Positions 36,570-49,040 of a DNA stretch of 64,000 nt are shown one piece after another. Made by a program: the position numbers and the translations under genes. This DNA comes from Neocallimastix lanati (nom. inval.) (taxonomy: Eukaryota > Neocallimastigomycota > Neocallimastigomycetes > Neocallimastigales > Neocallimastigaceae). Under the pieces are notes generated by a model. The model saw only the letters and a list, made by a program, of their open reading frames with translations, was not told the DNA's origin and ran no database searches. The stretch spans positions 355,501-419,500 of the forward strand of contig JACVTC010000093.1 in assembly GCA_016946835.1 (NCBI GenBank), read 5' to 3'. Numbering within the stretch: the stretch's first letter is position 1; each line of letters opens with the position of its first letter.

Positions 36570-36655
36570 AAAAAAAAAAAAAATAAGCAAATATATAAAT
36601 AAAAGGAAAAAAAAAAAAATAAGCAAATATATAAATAAAAGGAAAAAAAAAAAAA
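36570..36655. repeat. 36-bp tandem duplication
   Basis: AAATAAGCAAATATATAAAT followed by AAAAGG and an A run occurs twice in direct tandem (offset 36 bp). Confidence 0.85.
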
Positions 36656-36759
36656 AAGTTTACTTTTAAAAAATATTTATTATGGAATATCACTTTAAAA
36701 AATTGATTTTATGTAAAGTTCCATTAATTCAAATTTATGTACTTTTTAAAATAAAATAA

Positions 36760-36832
36760 TACTAATATTAATACTAATACTAATACTAATACTAATACTA
36801 ATATTAATACTAATACTAATACTACTAATAAT
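36760..36832. repeat. ACTAAT hexanucleotide repeat
   Basis: About eleven units of ACTAAT/ATTAAT in tandem. Confidence 0.9.
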
Positions 36833-37527
36833 AATAATAATTATTTATAATTTTCATGTGAATAAATCTTTCATTAATTTATTAAATTATAAATTGTAAA
36901 TTAATTTGGATTTAAACTCATATAAGGTTGCATAATTTTGTAATTAAAAAATTCACTGTCTATAAGTATGTTATTCAAAATAGTAAATAAAAAATATTTG
37001 TTAAAATGTTATATCTTCATATATTCTTTATACAGTTTAATTCAATTAATATATATATACTATTTTATTATAGAAATAACTATATTAAAACTAAAAAAAA
37101 AAAAAAAATCTTTTATTAATGTATATATTTTATCATATAAATTTAATATTATATTATTAATAAAGTTTTATTCATAATAAATGATTTATACATATTATAT
37201 TATATATTGATCATTATGATATGATTCATGTTATATAAAATGTGTTAAAATAATTTATGAATTTAAGATATGTTTGAAAAAATAAAAATTATAAATAATA
37301 CTAATAAAAAAAAAAAGAAATTATTTTAAATAAATAATTATAATAATCCAAAAAAATATAATTTTATTATTATCATAGTTATAAATATATTAATTATAAA
37401 AATAGCAATGATAATAATAATTTTTTTTTCATAAAAATTTTTTCTTATATGCAAATATAAATAAGTAAATAAAAAATAAATAAAAAAAGGAAATATTTTA
37501 TAATTTTATATATTTATGATATTAGGT

Positions 37528-37897
37528 ATAAACAATATAATATAATTAGGAATCAATATAAATATGTCATAATGTTTAAATACAATATCATTTAAGTATA
37601 TATTTAAATATAAAATGATTTTCTGATTTATAATAAAAAATAAAAGTTATTCAAGAAAATAATAAATATTAACCTATATTGTTCTTTAAAATAAAACATT
37701 CTTTAAAAATAAAATTATTATCCCTTATTATTATTATCTAAGAATAATTTAGGTTAATATTTATTATTATCTTGAATAACTTTTTTTTTTATTATAAATT
37801 AGAAAATCATTTTATATTTAAATATATATTTAAATGATATTGTATTTAAACATTATGACATATTTATATTGATTCCTAATTATATTATATTGTTTAT
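37528..37897. mobile_element. Long inverted repeat, 148-bp arms (MITE or hairpin-RNA locus)
   Basis: The left arm (37528-37675) begins ATAAACAATATAATATAATT. The right arm (37751-37897) is its reverse complement with very few mismatches or indels, around a ~75-bp centre. No coding frame. A transcript would fold into a ~150-bp double-stranded stem. It could be a foldback transposable element or MITE; no clear target duplication was found. Confidence 0.7.
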
Positions 37898-38053
37898 TAT
37901 TAACATATATAAATAAATGCTTAAATCGACTATGTAAATCAATATTTTCTTTGTAGCTTAAATTGTTTAGTTAAGTTTTTAAAAACTTATAGGCAATATA
38001 TTTTTGATATCAAACCTTCGCAAATTTGTTAAATATTTTTAATAATAATCGAT

Positions 38054-38545
38054 TTAAATATTATTGAATTTTTTATAAGATCCAGTATCATTAGATTTAG
38101 CTCCATAAGCATAGCAACCAATATAAGCTACAATAATTTAAATAAATATCAAAACCCCTAAAATACCCAAAACATTGAAAAGTGAAGTCTAATGATTCAC
38201 CTTCTTCAGAAGGATCCGGTATGTAACATACTCCGTTACATTTGCCATTTGAACACTCATTTTTATTTGTACAAGGATCTCCAATAAGTCTACTGCAATG
38301 ACCGTACACAACGTTTGATTTCATCATTTTCATTGAATATGCAAGTACTGTTTATGATTTATTTGTAAAAAATTGTGCATTTTCAGTATATTCAGTTGAA
38401 ACTTCAATATATATAATACTGTGGCACATTATGTATGTATAAAATATATATCTATTTACTTTGGTAATGTTACATCATTTGCAATCCGTTTTATTACCGT
38501 TTGATTGTGAAAGGTTATCATTAATTGGATAGATACTGTATATTT
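38054..38545 (-). pseudogene. Decayed Cys-rich single-pass membrane protein (C-terminal part)
   Basis: A minus-strand frame reads NDNLSQSNGNKTDCK (stop) CNITKVNRYIFYTY and on to ENAQFFTNKS (stop) TVLAYSMKMMKS, then the Cys-rich segment GDPCTNKNECSNGKCNGVCY and PDPSEEGESLDFTF. A frameshift near 38185 then leads to a hydrophobic stretch VLGILGVLIFI (stop) IIVAYIGCYAYG and a short polar tail ending KKFNNI with a TAA at 38054-38056. An extracellular Cys-rich part, a transmembrane helix and a short cytosolic tail fit a type I membrane protein. Three stops and one frameshift show decay. The family is not recognised. The piece at 38.8-39.4 kb may be the upstream part of the same gene. Confidence 0.6.
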
Positions 38546-38799
38546 AAAAGATTGTATAATATAATACAATATAATATAAACAATATGTTAATTTTAATAT
38601 TATTTATCATAGATAACATAAAATAAATATAAACTAAACAAAATAAAACATGAGAATAATTATTTCCAATTAAATATTATATTTATTTGTTACATACATA
38701 TTGATGCTTCTTTTATTTTTGCTATTTAATTCAAAAACTTCGGTTGATGTTCTATTTATTTCAAAATAGTTATTTAACATTGAATAAAATTTAAATATA

Positions 38800-39378
38800 T
38801 AATTTATTGCTATTATTTAAAATAATTCCTACAATATACTACAATAAATTGGAATAGTTTCCTTATACCCCATTCACAAATGATTCTTAAAGATATATAT
38901 TTTTATGTTATAATTAATTACAATTAAGTGTTCCATTTCATAATATCCAAATATTGTTTTTAATAAAATTGAAAATAATATCTGAATCACCATTACTAAA
39001 ATACTTCAATTATATAATTTCCAGTATAAATAATAATAAGACATAATTTTGTACTAATATAAATAAAACCTTTAATTGTTTAGGAATTTTATAAATAATC
39101 TATTTTTATATCCACTGGTTCTTGAACTATATTATTAATTAAAACTTTATCTATGCTATGTATTATTATACATAAAAATTTGTGGTTAATTAAATGATTA
39201 ATTTTGATTAAGTTAAAATTTAATACTCGGTATAATTAATTTACGACGAAATTGAGCTTTCTTTACAATTTGGAATATATATTATATATAAATCATTCCA
39301 CCTAATAGAATTACATTCAATAAATAATTTATTTAATACCTCATTTCTAGACTCGCTAATTATAACCTTATTGGTATA
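38800..39378 (-). pseudogene. Heavily decayed coding remnant, possibly upstream part of the same membrane-protein gene
   Basis: The minus strand shows coding-like stretches: TNKVIISESRNEVLNKLFIE, then CNSIRWNDLYIIYIPNCKES and ISS before a stop. Further on comes HKFLCIIIHSIDKVLINNIV, then QEPVDIKIDYL before a stop, TIKGFIYISTKLCLIIIYTG, then NYIIEVF before a stop, and in another frame SNGDSDIIFNFIKNNIWIL. Several stops and frame changes separate them. Same strand and order as the 38.1-38.5 kb piece. No family recognised. Confidence 0.4.
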
Positions 39379-39531
39379 TATCTATTTTATATTATAATAA
39401 ATATCTATTTAATATTTAAAAGTAATTTTAAATTTGGAAATATTAAATGAATTAATTTATTAATAAATAATAAATAAATAAAGATATATATATATAATAT
39501 AATAAACATAATATTTTTTGTTTTCCTGACT

Positions 39532-39652
39532 ATAATTCTGCAAATTAAAAATAATAATTAATATTATTAATAATTAATAATAAGATAAAAATAATTCTGC
39601 AAATTAAAAATAATAATAATTAATATTATTAATAATTAATAATAAGATAAAA
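39532..39652. repeat. 59-bp tandem duplication
   Basis: The unit starting ATAATTCTGCAAATTAAAAA occurs at 39532 and 39591, differing by one AAT unit. Confidence 0.9.
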
Positions 39653-39849
39653 AATATTTGTTAATAAAAATATTATAATCATCAACATTATAATAATCTC
39701 GATAATAATAGTAATAAAATTAATTTAAAAGGTCTAGACTCTTTGAAATTTTATGATAATAATTATCATCATTTATAATAATAATATAATAAATTATAAT
39801 TAATAAAAAAAATTTTAATTATATTAATAATTAATAATTTAATCTTGAT

Positions 39850-39957
39850 GATTTCTGTTATTTTTGAATTATGTTATTAATGAGTCTAGACTTTTTTATT
39901 TTTGATTTCTGTTATTTTTGAATTATGTTATTAATGAGTCTAGACTTTTTTATTTTT
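39850..39957. repeat. 54-bp tandem duplication containing the TCTAGACT motif
   Basis: The unit GATTTCTGTTATTTTTGAAT through GAGTCTAGACTTTTTT is repeated exactly at 39904. Confidence 0.95.
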
Positions 39958-41285
39958 GAAGTTCTATATTTATTATCCCCTATTTAAAAAAAAAAATAAT
40001 AATAATAATTTATAAATAATTAAACTAATTGAACCAATGATATTTTTTGAAATTATTTTTTTAAAAAAAAGAATAATTTTAAAAATTAAAAAAATCCCAA
40101 AAAAAAAAAATATATTATTTAAAATATTTTCTTGATCTACCAATGATAAATAAATAACTATAAAATTTAAAGTTTAAAAACTTTAATAAAAGAGTATTGT
40201 TTTTTGCAAAGTAAAAAGTTATTGGTAATAAATGATATGAGTGATATTAATTTTATTTTTAAACTTTAATTAATTAAAAATATTTATTAAAAAGTCTAGA
40301 TTTTTTATTTTATTTCGTACAATAAATTAAAAAAAAAAAGAAAACAAACAAAAAATAAAAATAAAAATGAAAAATTAAATGAAAAAACGAATTTCCATTT
40401 TAAGAAAGTATTAAGGTATAAAGTATTAAATGTTTATTCTTTTTTAAAATTTATTATACGAAATATTTTATACTAATTTCATTAATATTTAATGTTATAA
40501 TGAATTTAAATAAAATATTCAAAAAATAATAATGGAAATGTATTATTAATTTTCTATAATTTTAATCTTAAATCTAAAAGATAGTGATACTTTTTTTAAA
40601 GACTTTTTTTTTTTTTTTTATTATTATTATAATTATTAATATTTGGCTAATTTAATACTTAATTGCATCAAAAAGAAATAAAAAATTCATATTTTTTCCC
40701 TTTGACTATAAATTAATTATTTTTCTTAATAATGTTATTGAATTGAAAATTATTTATTTATTTATTTGTTTATTTAATGTTGTTGAGAGAATAACTAATA
40801 ATTATTCATTAATCATATTTAATGAGAATTAGTGTCTGTTAAAATAATTTATACATTATAAATAATATAATAGTACTTTATTTTGTTGTTGTGTATTATA
40901 TAATAAATTTATTATTTTAATTAAATAAGTTATTTCAATTTTATAATTTGATATATCTTACTTTAATATATATATTCTAAATATCATATTTATTAGATAT
41001 AACTTATTTTAATATAAATTCTTAATAACATATTTAATATTGACATATAAGTAATTATTACTTTCTTTATTAAATTAATACAATACACAATTACCATTTT
41101 TGTAATTAAAACATTAATACAAAATTTCTTACAATTCATTATATTTGTATATATTTCATTTTTAATGATTTTATATTTTTATTTAATTTTTATTTCATAT
41201 ACATTTTTTTTAATTATTTACATTAATATATTTAATAAATTGAATAAAAGTCAAAAAAAAAATAAAAAATAAATATTTATTATAT

Positions 41286-41364
41286 TGGGTATATTATTAA
41301 ATAAATTAAACACAATATTTATTATATTACATATAATAAATATATATTTTTCAATGGGTATATT
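41286..41364 (-). promoter_or_regulatory. ATATACCC elements 3' of the 41.4 kb paralogue
   Basis: In gene sense AATATACCCATTG (41352-41364) and AATATACCCAATA (41284-41296), at about 35 and 105 bp past the stop, the same two-position arrangement as in the array. Confidence 0.5.
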
Positions 41365-41398
41365 AGAATATTATTATTAGATATTATTTCATTTTAAA

Positions 41399-42046
41399 TT
41401 AAAAAGCAACTAAATTAACATCTAATAATTTTATATTTTCCATAATACCCTTACAAAAAGATTCATCTAATTTAGCAATTTCTAAAAATTTTGAATTGTC
41501 ACCAGTGTAAAGCCAATATAGTACATATGCAAAACTATCAAGGTATGGAACTTCAATTTCAATAATACCTTGTTCATTATTTTCTTTTGCTTCTTCAAAT
41601 AGTTTAAAGAATTGAAAAGACTGTAAAGAAAGGAACATTGGATGAACCCAGAATTCTTGGAATTTTTCAGTACCAACTTCATAAACACGAAGTGGAATAG
41701 CATCTTTAGTCTTCTTATTAATAACATTATTTCCGATGTTATGTAACTTTTCAATTGCATAAGAATATGGAACCATTTCACCATTGATTTCAACACCATC
41801 TTCTATTATATTCATAAATTTAGATCTTAAAATTTCTTCCTCTGATTGTTCGTCTGGACTATCAATTGGGAAACCTAAAATACTTTCAAGGTACTCAACT
41901 TCCTTTTCAGTAAAATCAAATTCGTCATCGTCATACTCTAATTCTGCTTCTTCATTACAATAAATTGTGGTAGATAATGGTAATGAAGCTGGAGATAATG
42001 GTGGAGAAGGTAATTGAGAATATACTTCACTTAAAGTAGTAGCCAT
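41399..42046 (-). CDS. Diverged BTB/POZ-like paralogue (215 aa)
   Basis: Intact single-exon gene, between array type and the 47.7/54.2 kb type. It has SQLPSPPLSPAS near residue 10, an Asp/Glu tract (EEAELEYDDDEFDF) followed by EKEVEYLESILGFPIDSP, then SKFMNIIEDGVEINGEM, NKKTKDAIPLRVYEVG, EFWVHPMFLSLQSFQFFKLF and YWLYTGDNSK, ending DVNLVAF. The C-terminal half is close to the array genes; the N-terminal half has the Asp-rich FDFTE form of the distant paralogues. It could resemble the ancestor of the array. Confidence 0.9.
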   Translation of the reverse strand: MATTLSEVYSQLPSPPLSPASLPLSTTIYCNEEAELEYDDDEFDFTEKEVEYLESILGFPIDSPDEQSEEEILRSKFMNIIEDGVEINGEMVPYSYAIEKLHNIGNNVINKKTKDAIPLRVYEVGTEKFQEFWVHPMFLSLQSFQFFKLFEEAKENNEQGIIEIEVPYLDSFAYVLYWLYTGDNSKFLEIAKLDESFCKGIMENIKLLDVNLVAF

Positions 42047-42218
42047 TTCTTATAATAATAAAACTTTATTTTTAATTAAGGAGAATTTTTAATTACAACA
42101 GTAGTAATTTTTATAAAAATTTTTAATTACTATATTTTTTACAATTTTTTTATTATTTATTTTATAAAATATAATATTATGAAAAAAAATAAATTATTGA
42201 AGAAAAAAAATTTTTAAG

Positions 42219-42248
42219 GAAAATTGAGTATTTTTATATATATTTTTT
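42219..42248 (-). promoter_or_regulatory. Upstream TATA-like block of the 41.4 kb paralogue
   Basis: ATATATAAAAATACTCAATT then TTCCTTAAA in gene sense, about 175-200 bp before the ATG; the CAATTTTCCTTAAA part matches the array block. Confidence 0.45.
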
Positions 42249-45200
42249 TTTCTATTTTAATTATATAAACATCCATAGAATGAAATTTTAATTATTATTT
42301 TTATTTATTGATTATATTATATAACAATATTTATATTAATAGTTTATACTTTATTTATATTATAAATAATATATTATTTATAAATATAATATTATTGAAA
42401 TGAATGTAATTATTATATTTAAAATTTAAAAAGTATTTTTATTATAATAAAAAAAAAGTTTAATAGCTAATAAATTTATTTAATAATAGTATATTAAGTA
42501 TTTTACTATTTATAAAATGTCTATTATTTATTATGAGTAATATATATTTTATATATTAAAATATATATTAACTTTTATAATAAAAATTTTAAATAATTAA
42601 AAAAAAAAAAAAAGAACAATATGTACTTATAATAATAAACTATAAAAAATATTAAAAATATATATTTTTTTTTTAAAATTATTAATAAACTATAAAAAAT
42701 ATTATTAAAAATAATCTTTTTTTAAAAATAATAATAAACTATAAAAAATAATAAAAATATATTTTTTTTTAAAAATAAATAATTAATATATTTTTTTTAA
42801 AAATAATAATAAACTATAAAAAATATTATTAAAATTTTTTTTTTTTTAAAAATAAATAATTAATATATTTTCATAATAGATAAAAATTTAATTTAATATG
42901 TAATCATAATTAATATATAATCATAATAAATTAGTTGCATATATAATTTGGTCAAAATTAAATATATTTCCAATTTATAAAAAAAAAAAAAAAGAATATA
43001 AATAAAGTTACTTATTTTATTTAATATATATGTTTATATTTATAATTGAAATATATTAAAAATTATTATAATTAAAGAGTCAGAATATTAATTATTGAAT
43101 TTAAAGACTCTAGAACAAATTTAAGGAAAATTTTTTTTTTAAATTATTTTTATTTGTTAAAAAAAATTTGTTGTGATACAATTCAATTTTTAATATAACA
43201 ATAATAATTTTATGCTTTTCATAATGACAAAAAAAAATTGATAGTCATTTTAGAATGACATTTTTGTCATCGATGTTGGGTCTGGACTCATAAAAAAAGT
43301 AATATAAGGTAGAAAATAATAATTATTTAATTATTTAATTATTTTGATTTTCTATATTTAATAAAAAATTTTTTTTAAAAAAAGCTAAAACTTTAAATAA
43401 TAAATATAAAGTATATATATGGCTTTTTAAAATATTCCATAAATGGATTGTCCTATAAATAATAATAATAATAAATGAATGATCATTATATACACATTTT
43501 GTTTATTAATCATATTTAATTATAACTATAATAGTATGGAATTACTGTAGTATACTTCAAAAAAAAAATAATATTTAAAAAAAACTTTTATTCTAAAAGA
43601 ATAACAAAATTTTGTAATTGTTATTTTTTTCAATATGGAAAGAGAATGCTATATGATAGAGTATTTTATTGATTATAGAATAATTCATATATATACATTA
43701 TTATAAGTCCATTTTATTTCTATTCCTAATTATATAAATACAATGGAAAAAAAAAATAAAATAAAATAAAACTTATCAAATTATATTTACTAAATATATT
43801 TAATATTTTATTAAAATATAGAAAATTAAGTTATATATAATAATAAAATATATTCTGGTATATTTACTTTTTATTAATATTCTTTAAATTAATATAAATT
43901 ATTTTTATTATTTTTATGTAAATATCAGTATATTAACAATAATTATTTTTTTTCCATTATTATATCAATAATTATTATTCGTTCTTTGATGTTACTTGTT
44001 ATTAAGACATATAAATTAAAAAACATATAATATTTTTTTTTATACAAGAATAAATATTAATAAGGTTTATGATTTACTTGGTGATTATTTTTTTTTGGGA
44101 TAATTCGAAATGAAAAAGAAAAAAAAAATATTGGAGGCAACAATCATTTTAACAAATAAATCTTAATTTATAATAATCTAAATTTGATAATAGGAACTTT
44201 AATAATAATAATTATTAAGAGAAAAAAAAATAAAATTGCAAATTGTTTTAAATTTTATAAATAATAAATAGTTTTTTTTTTTTTTTTTTTTTTTATAATA
44301 TAATCATATTACTTTATGTTAAATAAATCTAGAATTTTTTTTTTTTAATATATAAAATTAATAAGATAAAAATAAATAAATAAATAAATAAATAAAATAA
44401 AATAGAACAAAACAAAAAAATAATATATATATATAAAGATAATTAAAAAAGGAAATTTTTTACAAGTAATAAACTTTTAATGGAAAAATTTTAAAACAAA
44501 AATAATGAGTAAAATAACTTTATGGAATTTTTTTTTTTTTAAAAACTAAATAAAAAAGTTAATTATGTAATAAATTTATTATATTTAAAAATTTTGTTTC
44601 ATAATATTATCTATGAGGTGATAAATTATCTAATTTAATAATTCTTTTTCACATTGAATGACAAATTTTTAGAGAATTTGTAACGATTGTTTATGATTTA
44701 ATTCCTATTTATTTAAAGTATTATATACATATTCTCAATAATATGTAATTTTGGTATTCTGTGTAAGAAAAAAAATATTCTTAATATGTATTAATTACTA
44801 AGATTATTTTTAAAAAAAAAAACATATTTAATAATTAATTAAATTTATTAATTAGATTAAAAAAAAAAAAAAGAAACTATTAATAGGATTAACTCTTTTA
44901 TTCAATGCTCAAGCTACTATCATTTAATAACTTTATAAGCTATTTAAAAAAAAAAAAAAAAAAAATTTATTTTACTTTATTATTTATATTAAATTTTAAT
45001 TTTTACAAAATGCTTAACATTTTTATTATATTTATAGGAAATATATATATTATTTAGATTAATTAAAAATTAGAAATGTTATTAAAATTTTTATAGTATA
45101 TCTTATATAATTTGTAATTAAAATGAAAAGTTAAAATACAGAAAAAAAAATTTTTTTTAATGATTTGAATGAAATTATTATATGAATAAATTATTACTTA

Positions 45201-47025
45201 AAAATACTCTTAATTAAGATTATTAACTATTGTATTTTATTTTTTTTTTTTCGTAAGATTAGAATTTATACACAATTTTATTTAATTCAATTATATAAAT
45301 ATATATAAAATATCTCTTATAAACTATTTTTTTTTTTTATATTTTTAATATATAATATCTAATGTATATTGATTATATTTTTCTATATTTTTAATATACA
45401 ATATCACACTAATTATTTTTCTTTTCTAGATTTTAAATATAAGTAAACTATTTTTTTTTCTATTTTTTAATATATAATATCTCTTGTAAAATAAGTATTC
45501 TTTTCTAGATTTTTAATATAAAATATTATTTACAATAAATAAAAATGATTTAATTAATGTGTGGATATTTATAAATAATATTTCATTTTAATAATAATAA
45601 TAATTAAATCTATGATATTTTTTTTATTAATTTTTAATTAATATTATTCTTAATATGACTATTATAGTTACTATGATTATATAATATAAAAAAATATTTT
45701 TTTACTATTTATAATATTTAAAAATAATTTGATACTATTTAAATATTTTATTAATAATAAAGTAATTTTAATATAATATTGATTTTTAAATATGATTTTA
45801 ATTTATATAATGAAAATTATTAAAATACTATTTTAATGTTATTATTTTGAAATATTGGTTTTAAATAGTTTGAATGTTTAAAATATTCTATCTTGTTTAA
45901 TAGTATAAATTTTTTATTACAAAGTAGTAAAATTTTAGTATAAAATATAAATATAAAATTTATAAATATATTCAAAGTTAAAGAAAGAAAAATTAAAGAC
46001 TTAAATATATATATATAGAACTATAATAATTTTTATTGAAATTTAAATATTAATATATATACATATAAATTACATATAAATATATACATTATCTAAACAA
46101 AAACAAAGAAACAAAACAAAACAATATATATAATGTAATTTCTTTTTATTTGTTTGTTTTTTATATACTTAATTATTAAATATTTAAGTAATTGAATTTC
46201 GAAACAATAATGAAATAATGAAATTCTAAGATATATATATTATTGAATTTTTTAAAAAAAAAAACTTGAAATAATTTGAAATTAATAATTCTTTTAATCG
46301 TATGTTTCTTCTTTTATAATTTTTAATATTTATTAGATTTTTATAATAAAAGTTATGATAATGAACTACATAATATACATTTATTCTTAATAATGAATAT
46401 CAATATAATTTCATTATAAATATAATAATATTATCAAATAATGACTTTTTTTTTCCTTTAACTATTAAGTATTATCCACATCTATTTATTAAAAAGTAAA
46501 GAAAAATAATAATATTTAATTAATCAATAATAGATATTACTGTTGATTAATTAAAATACCATCAAGTACTGTCCACATTATAAATAGAATGAACTTTTTT
46601 TTTTATAACTTTATAGTAATATATTATAATTAAAATCATTAATATATTAAAATAAAATCATTAATATTTATTTATTAATATGACTAAAAGTGATATTAAA
46701 ATAATAACAATATCCTTTGACTATAAATATAAACAAGAATTTTTATAATAATATCAAATAATAAGAATAATAGAATTAGCAATTATTATATTGGATATTG
46801 GTAGTATAATAATATTTCTATAATTATATATAAATCCAGACCAAATTAATATATATATTGATAATATTAGCTATTTAGTATCAATAATTTTATTATTATT
46901 TACTGTTAATCATTGTGAAAATCATTTATAATTTATTATGAATTTTTATTATTAAAATAATTTAAAAAGTCTAGACACTATTTTATGTTTTTTTTTTTTT
47001 CTCTCTAAAAATTTTTATTATATAA

Positions 47026-47057
<32 letters not shown>

Positions 47058-47490
47058 GTTGTTGAAAATAAATATTGTTATTATTCTTATTATTAATATT
47101 ATAAATATTATAATATTAATATAATAATTATATATATATATTAATTTTAAAAATATACAAAAACTATCATTTTTTTTTTTATTTATTTTAAAATAATAAT
47201 TTTTAATATTGTGATACTTATTCATGAATTTTATTCGTTTAAAGTAATAAATATTATAATTTATTAAACTGTGAAATAATGATTTATTTATTTAAGTTTA
47301 ATAATAATATATTATAATACATTTAATATATATATTAAATTATACTCGTACTACAGTATTCCATAGGTACAAATTTACTATTTTTAATTTATTAAAGTTT
47401 ATAAATTTAATATAATAATAACTAGAAAAATATAATAGAATAAGGGATATTTAAATTAAAAAAATACATATACATTGATGGATAGAAAAA
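42249..47490. other. AT-rich gene-poor region
   Basis: No gene recognised. Contains a tandem repeat (42638-42870), CTCTAGAAC near 43088, GTCTGGACTC near 43276, AAAT repeats (44370-44400), TTCTAGATTTT near 45426 and 45505, AGTCTAGAC near 46971 and a short ATT run (47033-47057). The 80-residue frame at 46983-47225 is low-complexity (an Asn run from ATT) and is not taken as a gene. Confidence 0.5.
42638..42870. repeat. Tandem repeat, about 60-bp units
   Basis: Four imperfect units built on AATAAACTATAAAAAATATT followed by a T tract and AAAAATAA. Confidence 0.75.
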
Positions 47491-47496
47491 AAAAAT

Positions 47497-47524
47497 ATTT
47501 ATATATATACCAAAATTTCTTTCT
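47497..47524 (+). promoter_or_regulatory. Upstream TATA-like block of the 47.7 kb paralogue
   Basis: TATTTATATATATACCAAAA then TTTCTTTC, about 150-175 bp before the ATG; it resembles the array block in layout (TATA run, then CAAAATTTYC). Confidence 0.35.
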
Positions 47525-47671
47525 AAAAAAAGATTGAATTCTAATTTTTAGTTCATTAATTTATTATTTCAATTAAAATTAAATTAAGAGTTTTTTTAAA
47601 AAAAACAATTAAGTTTTAATTTTTTTTTTATTAAATAAAGTAAAACTATTTTTTTATAAGAAGAAAAAAAA

Positions 47672-48385
47672 ATGTATTCTACTATAAACGAAGTTGATAC
47701 TAGTTTTTTACCATCTCCACCATTATCTCCTGTTAGTGAATCATTCACACAATTACCTACACCAGAATCACCATTATTACCATTATTTTCAAATTTACCA
47801 TGTAATGATGAAACTGAAGCTGCTGAATTTGATTTAAAATATGATGATGATGATAATGATGAATTTGATTTTACTGAAAGAGAAATTGAATACCTTGAAA
47901 GCTTTTTAGGATTTCCAATTGAACGTCCAGGTAATCCAAGCAAAGAAGAAATTTTAAGAAACAAATATGAGAATATGACAGAAGAAGGTGTTGAATTCAA
48001 TGGTGAAATTGCTCCATATTCTTATGTTATTGATATTTTACATAGCATTGGTTTGAATGTTATCAATAAGAAAACTAATGATGCTGTTAAACTTTGTGTT
48101 TATGAAATTGGTACCAATTATTTAAAAGAATTCTGGGTACATCCAATATTCCTCTCTTTACAATCATTCCAATTTTTTAAGCTTTTTGAAGAAAATAAAG
48201 AAAATAATGAACAAGAAGTTCTTGAAATTGAAGTTCCTTCTATTAAAGCTTTTACTATTATTCTATACTGGCTTTACACTGGTGATAATTCAAAAATTTT
48301 AGAAATCGCTAAAGTAGATGAAGAATTATTTAAGGGTATTATGGAAATTATTGAATTATTAGAAATTAATAGGTTTAATTTTTAA
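47672..48385 (+). CDS. Diverged BTB/POZ-like paralogue with two Pro-directed motifs (237 aa)
   Basis: Plus-strand single-exon member, the longest of the set. The N-terminus has FLPSPPLSPVSES and a second related motif QLPTPESPLLP about 15 residues on, so the degron-like segment is doubled and one copy uses Thr. An Asp-rich tract (KYDDDDNDEFDF) leads into EREIEYLESFLGFPIERP, then LRNKYENMTEEGVEFNGEI, NKKTNDAVKLCVYEIG, EFWVHPIFLSLQSFQFFKLF and YWLYTGDNSK, ending EINRFNF. The start ATG follows an A-rich leader (AAGAAGAAAAAAAA). Two ATATACCC elements lie 3'. Confidence 0.9.
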   Translation: MYSTINEVDTSFLPSPPLSPVSESFTQLPTPESPLLPLFSNLPCNDETEAAEFDLKYDDDDNDEFDFTEREIEYLESFLGFPIERPGNPSKEEILRNKYENMTEEGVEFNGEIAPYSYVIDILHSIGLNVINKKTNDAVKLCVYEIGTNYLKEFWVHPIFLSLQSFQFFKLFEENKENNEQEVLEIEVPSIKAFTIILYWLYTGDNSKILEIAKVDEELFKGIMEIIELLEINRFNF

Positions 48386-48451
48386 ATATTATAAAATTGT
48401 TTATATTTTTTTAAAAAAAAAAAAAAAAAAAAAGGTTCCTTTAAATGTAAT

Positions 48452-48534
48452 CCCATATACCCTATAATATATTATTTATTGTTTTTGGTACTAAATCATA
48501 GAAATAGAATTATTTAGTAATATACCCATTTAAA
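48452..48534 (+). promoter_or_regulatory. ATATACCC elements 3' of the 47.7 kb paralogue
   Basis: CCCATATACCCTATAATATA (48452-48471) and AATATACCCATTTAAA (48519-48534), about 70 and 135 bp past the stop, on the gene strand. Confidence 0.5.
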
Positions 48535-48882
48535 TTTAAGTATTTTTAGAAGTTTAATATTTATCATTTTTATTTTTGTAATTGTAATTATTTTTATATA
48601 TTAATCAATTAAAATAAAATTTTTAAAATAATAAATTATTAAAAAGAATATAAAATATATATGAAAGTATATTAGTTTTAAAAATGATTTTATAAGTATA
48701 CAAATATATAAATTATATTTATTATATTTTAAACAATAAATTTAAAATTTTATTATAAAAAAAATATTAAAGTTTTCTTTTTTCTTTTTTTTTTTTTTTT
48801 TCTTTTTTATTATTTTATTTTATTTAGTAATAAGTTTTATTTTCATTTTTTTTTTTATTTTTTTATTTTATTTAGTAATTTG

Positions 48883-49040
48883 GTTTATTTAATTTTACAT
48901 TTATTTTTTATTTTATTTTTAAGTTATATGTTTATTTAATTTTACATTTATTTTTTAAGTTATATGTTTATTTAATTTTACATTTATTTATTATTTTATT
49001 TGTTTATTTAATTTTACATTTATTTATTATTTTATTTTAA
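48883..49040. repeat. Minisatellite, TTTATTTAATTTTACATTTA units
   Basis: Four imperfect units of about 40-45 bp, three of them ending in AAGTTATATG. Confidence 0.8.

Larger units (their letters stand above)
35609..38053. other. AT-rich intergenic region with simple repeats and a long inverted repeat
   Basis: No gene. Contains an ATT microsatellite (35815-35890), an A run (about 36039-36070), a 36-bp tandem duplication (36570-36655), an ACTAAT hexanucleotide run (36760-36832), ATCTAGATTTTTTT near 36408 and the long inverted repeat at 37528-37897. Confidence 0.6.
39379..41285. other. AT-rich intergenic region with tandem duplications
   Basis: No gene. Holds a 59-bp tandem duplication (39532-39652), a 54-bp tandem duplication (39850-39957) that contains GAGTCTAGACTTTTTT, and further TCTAGAC copies near 39733 and 40294 (TCTAGAT). 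Confidence 0.6.
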
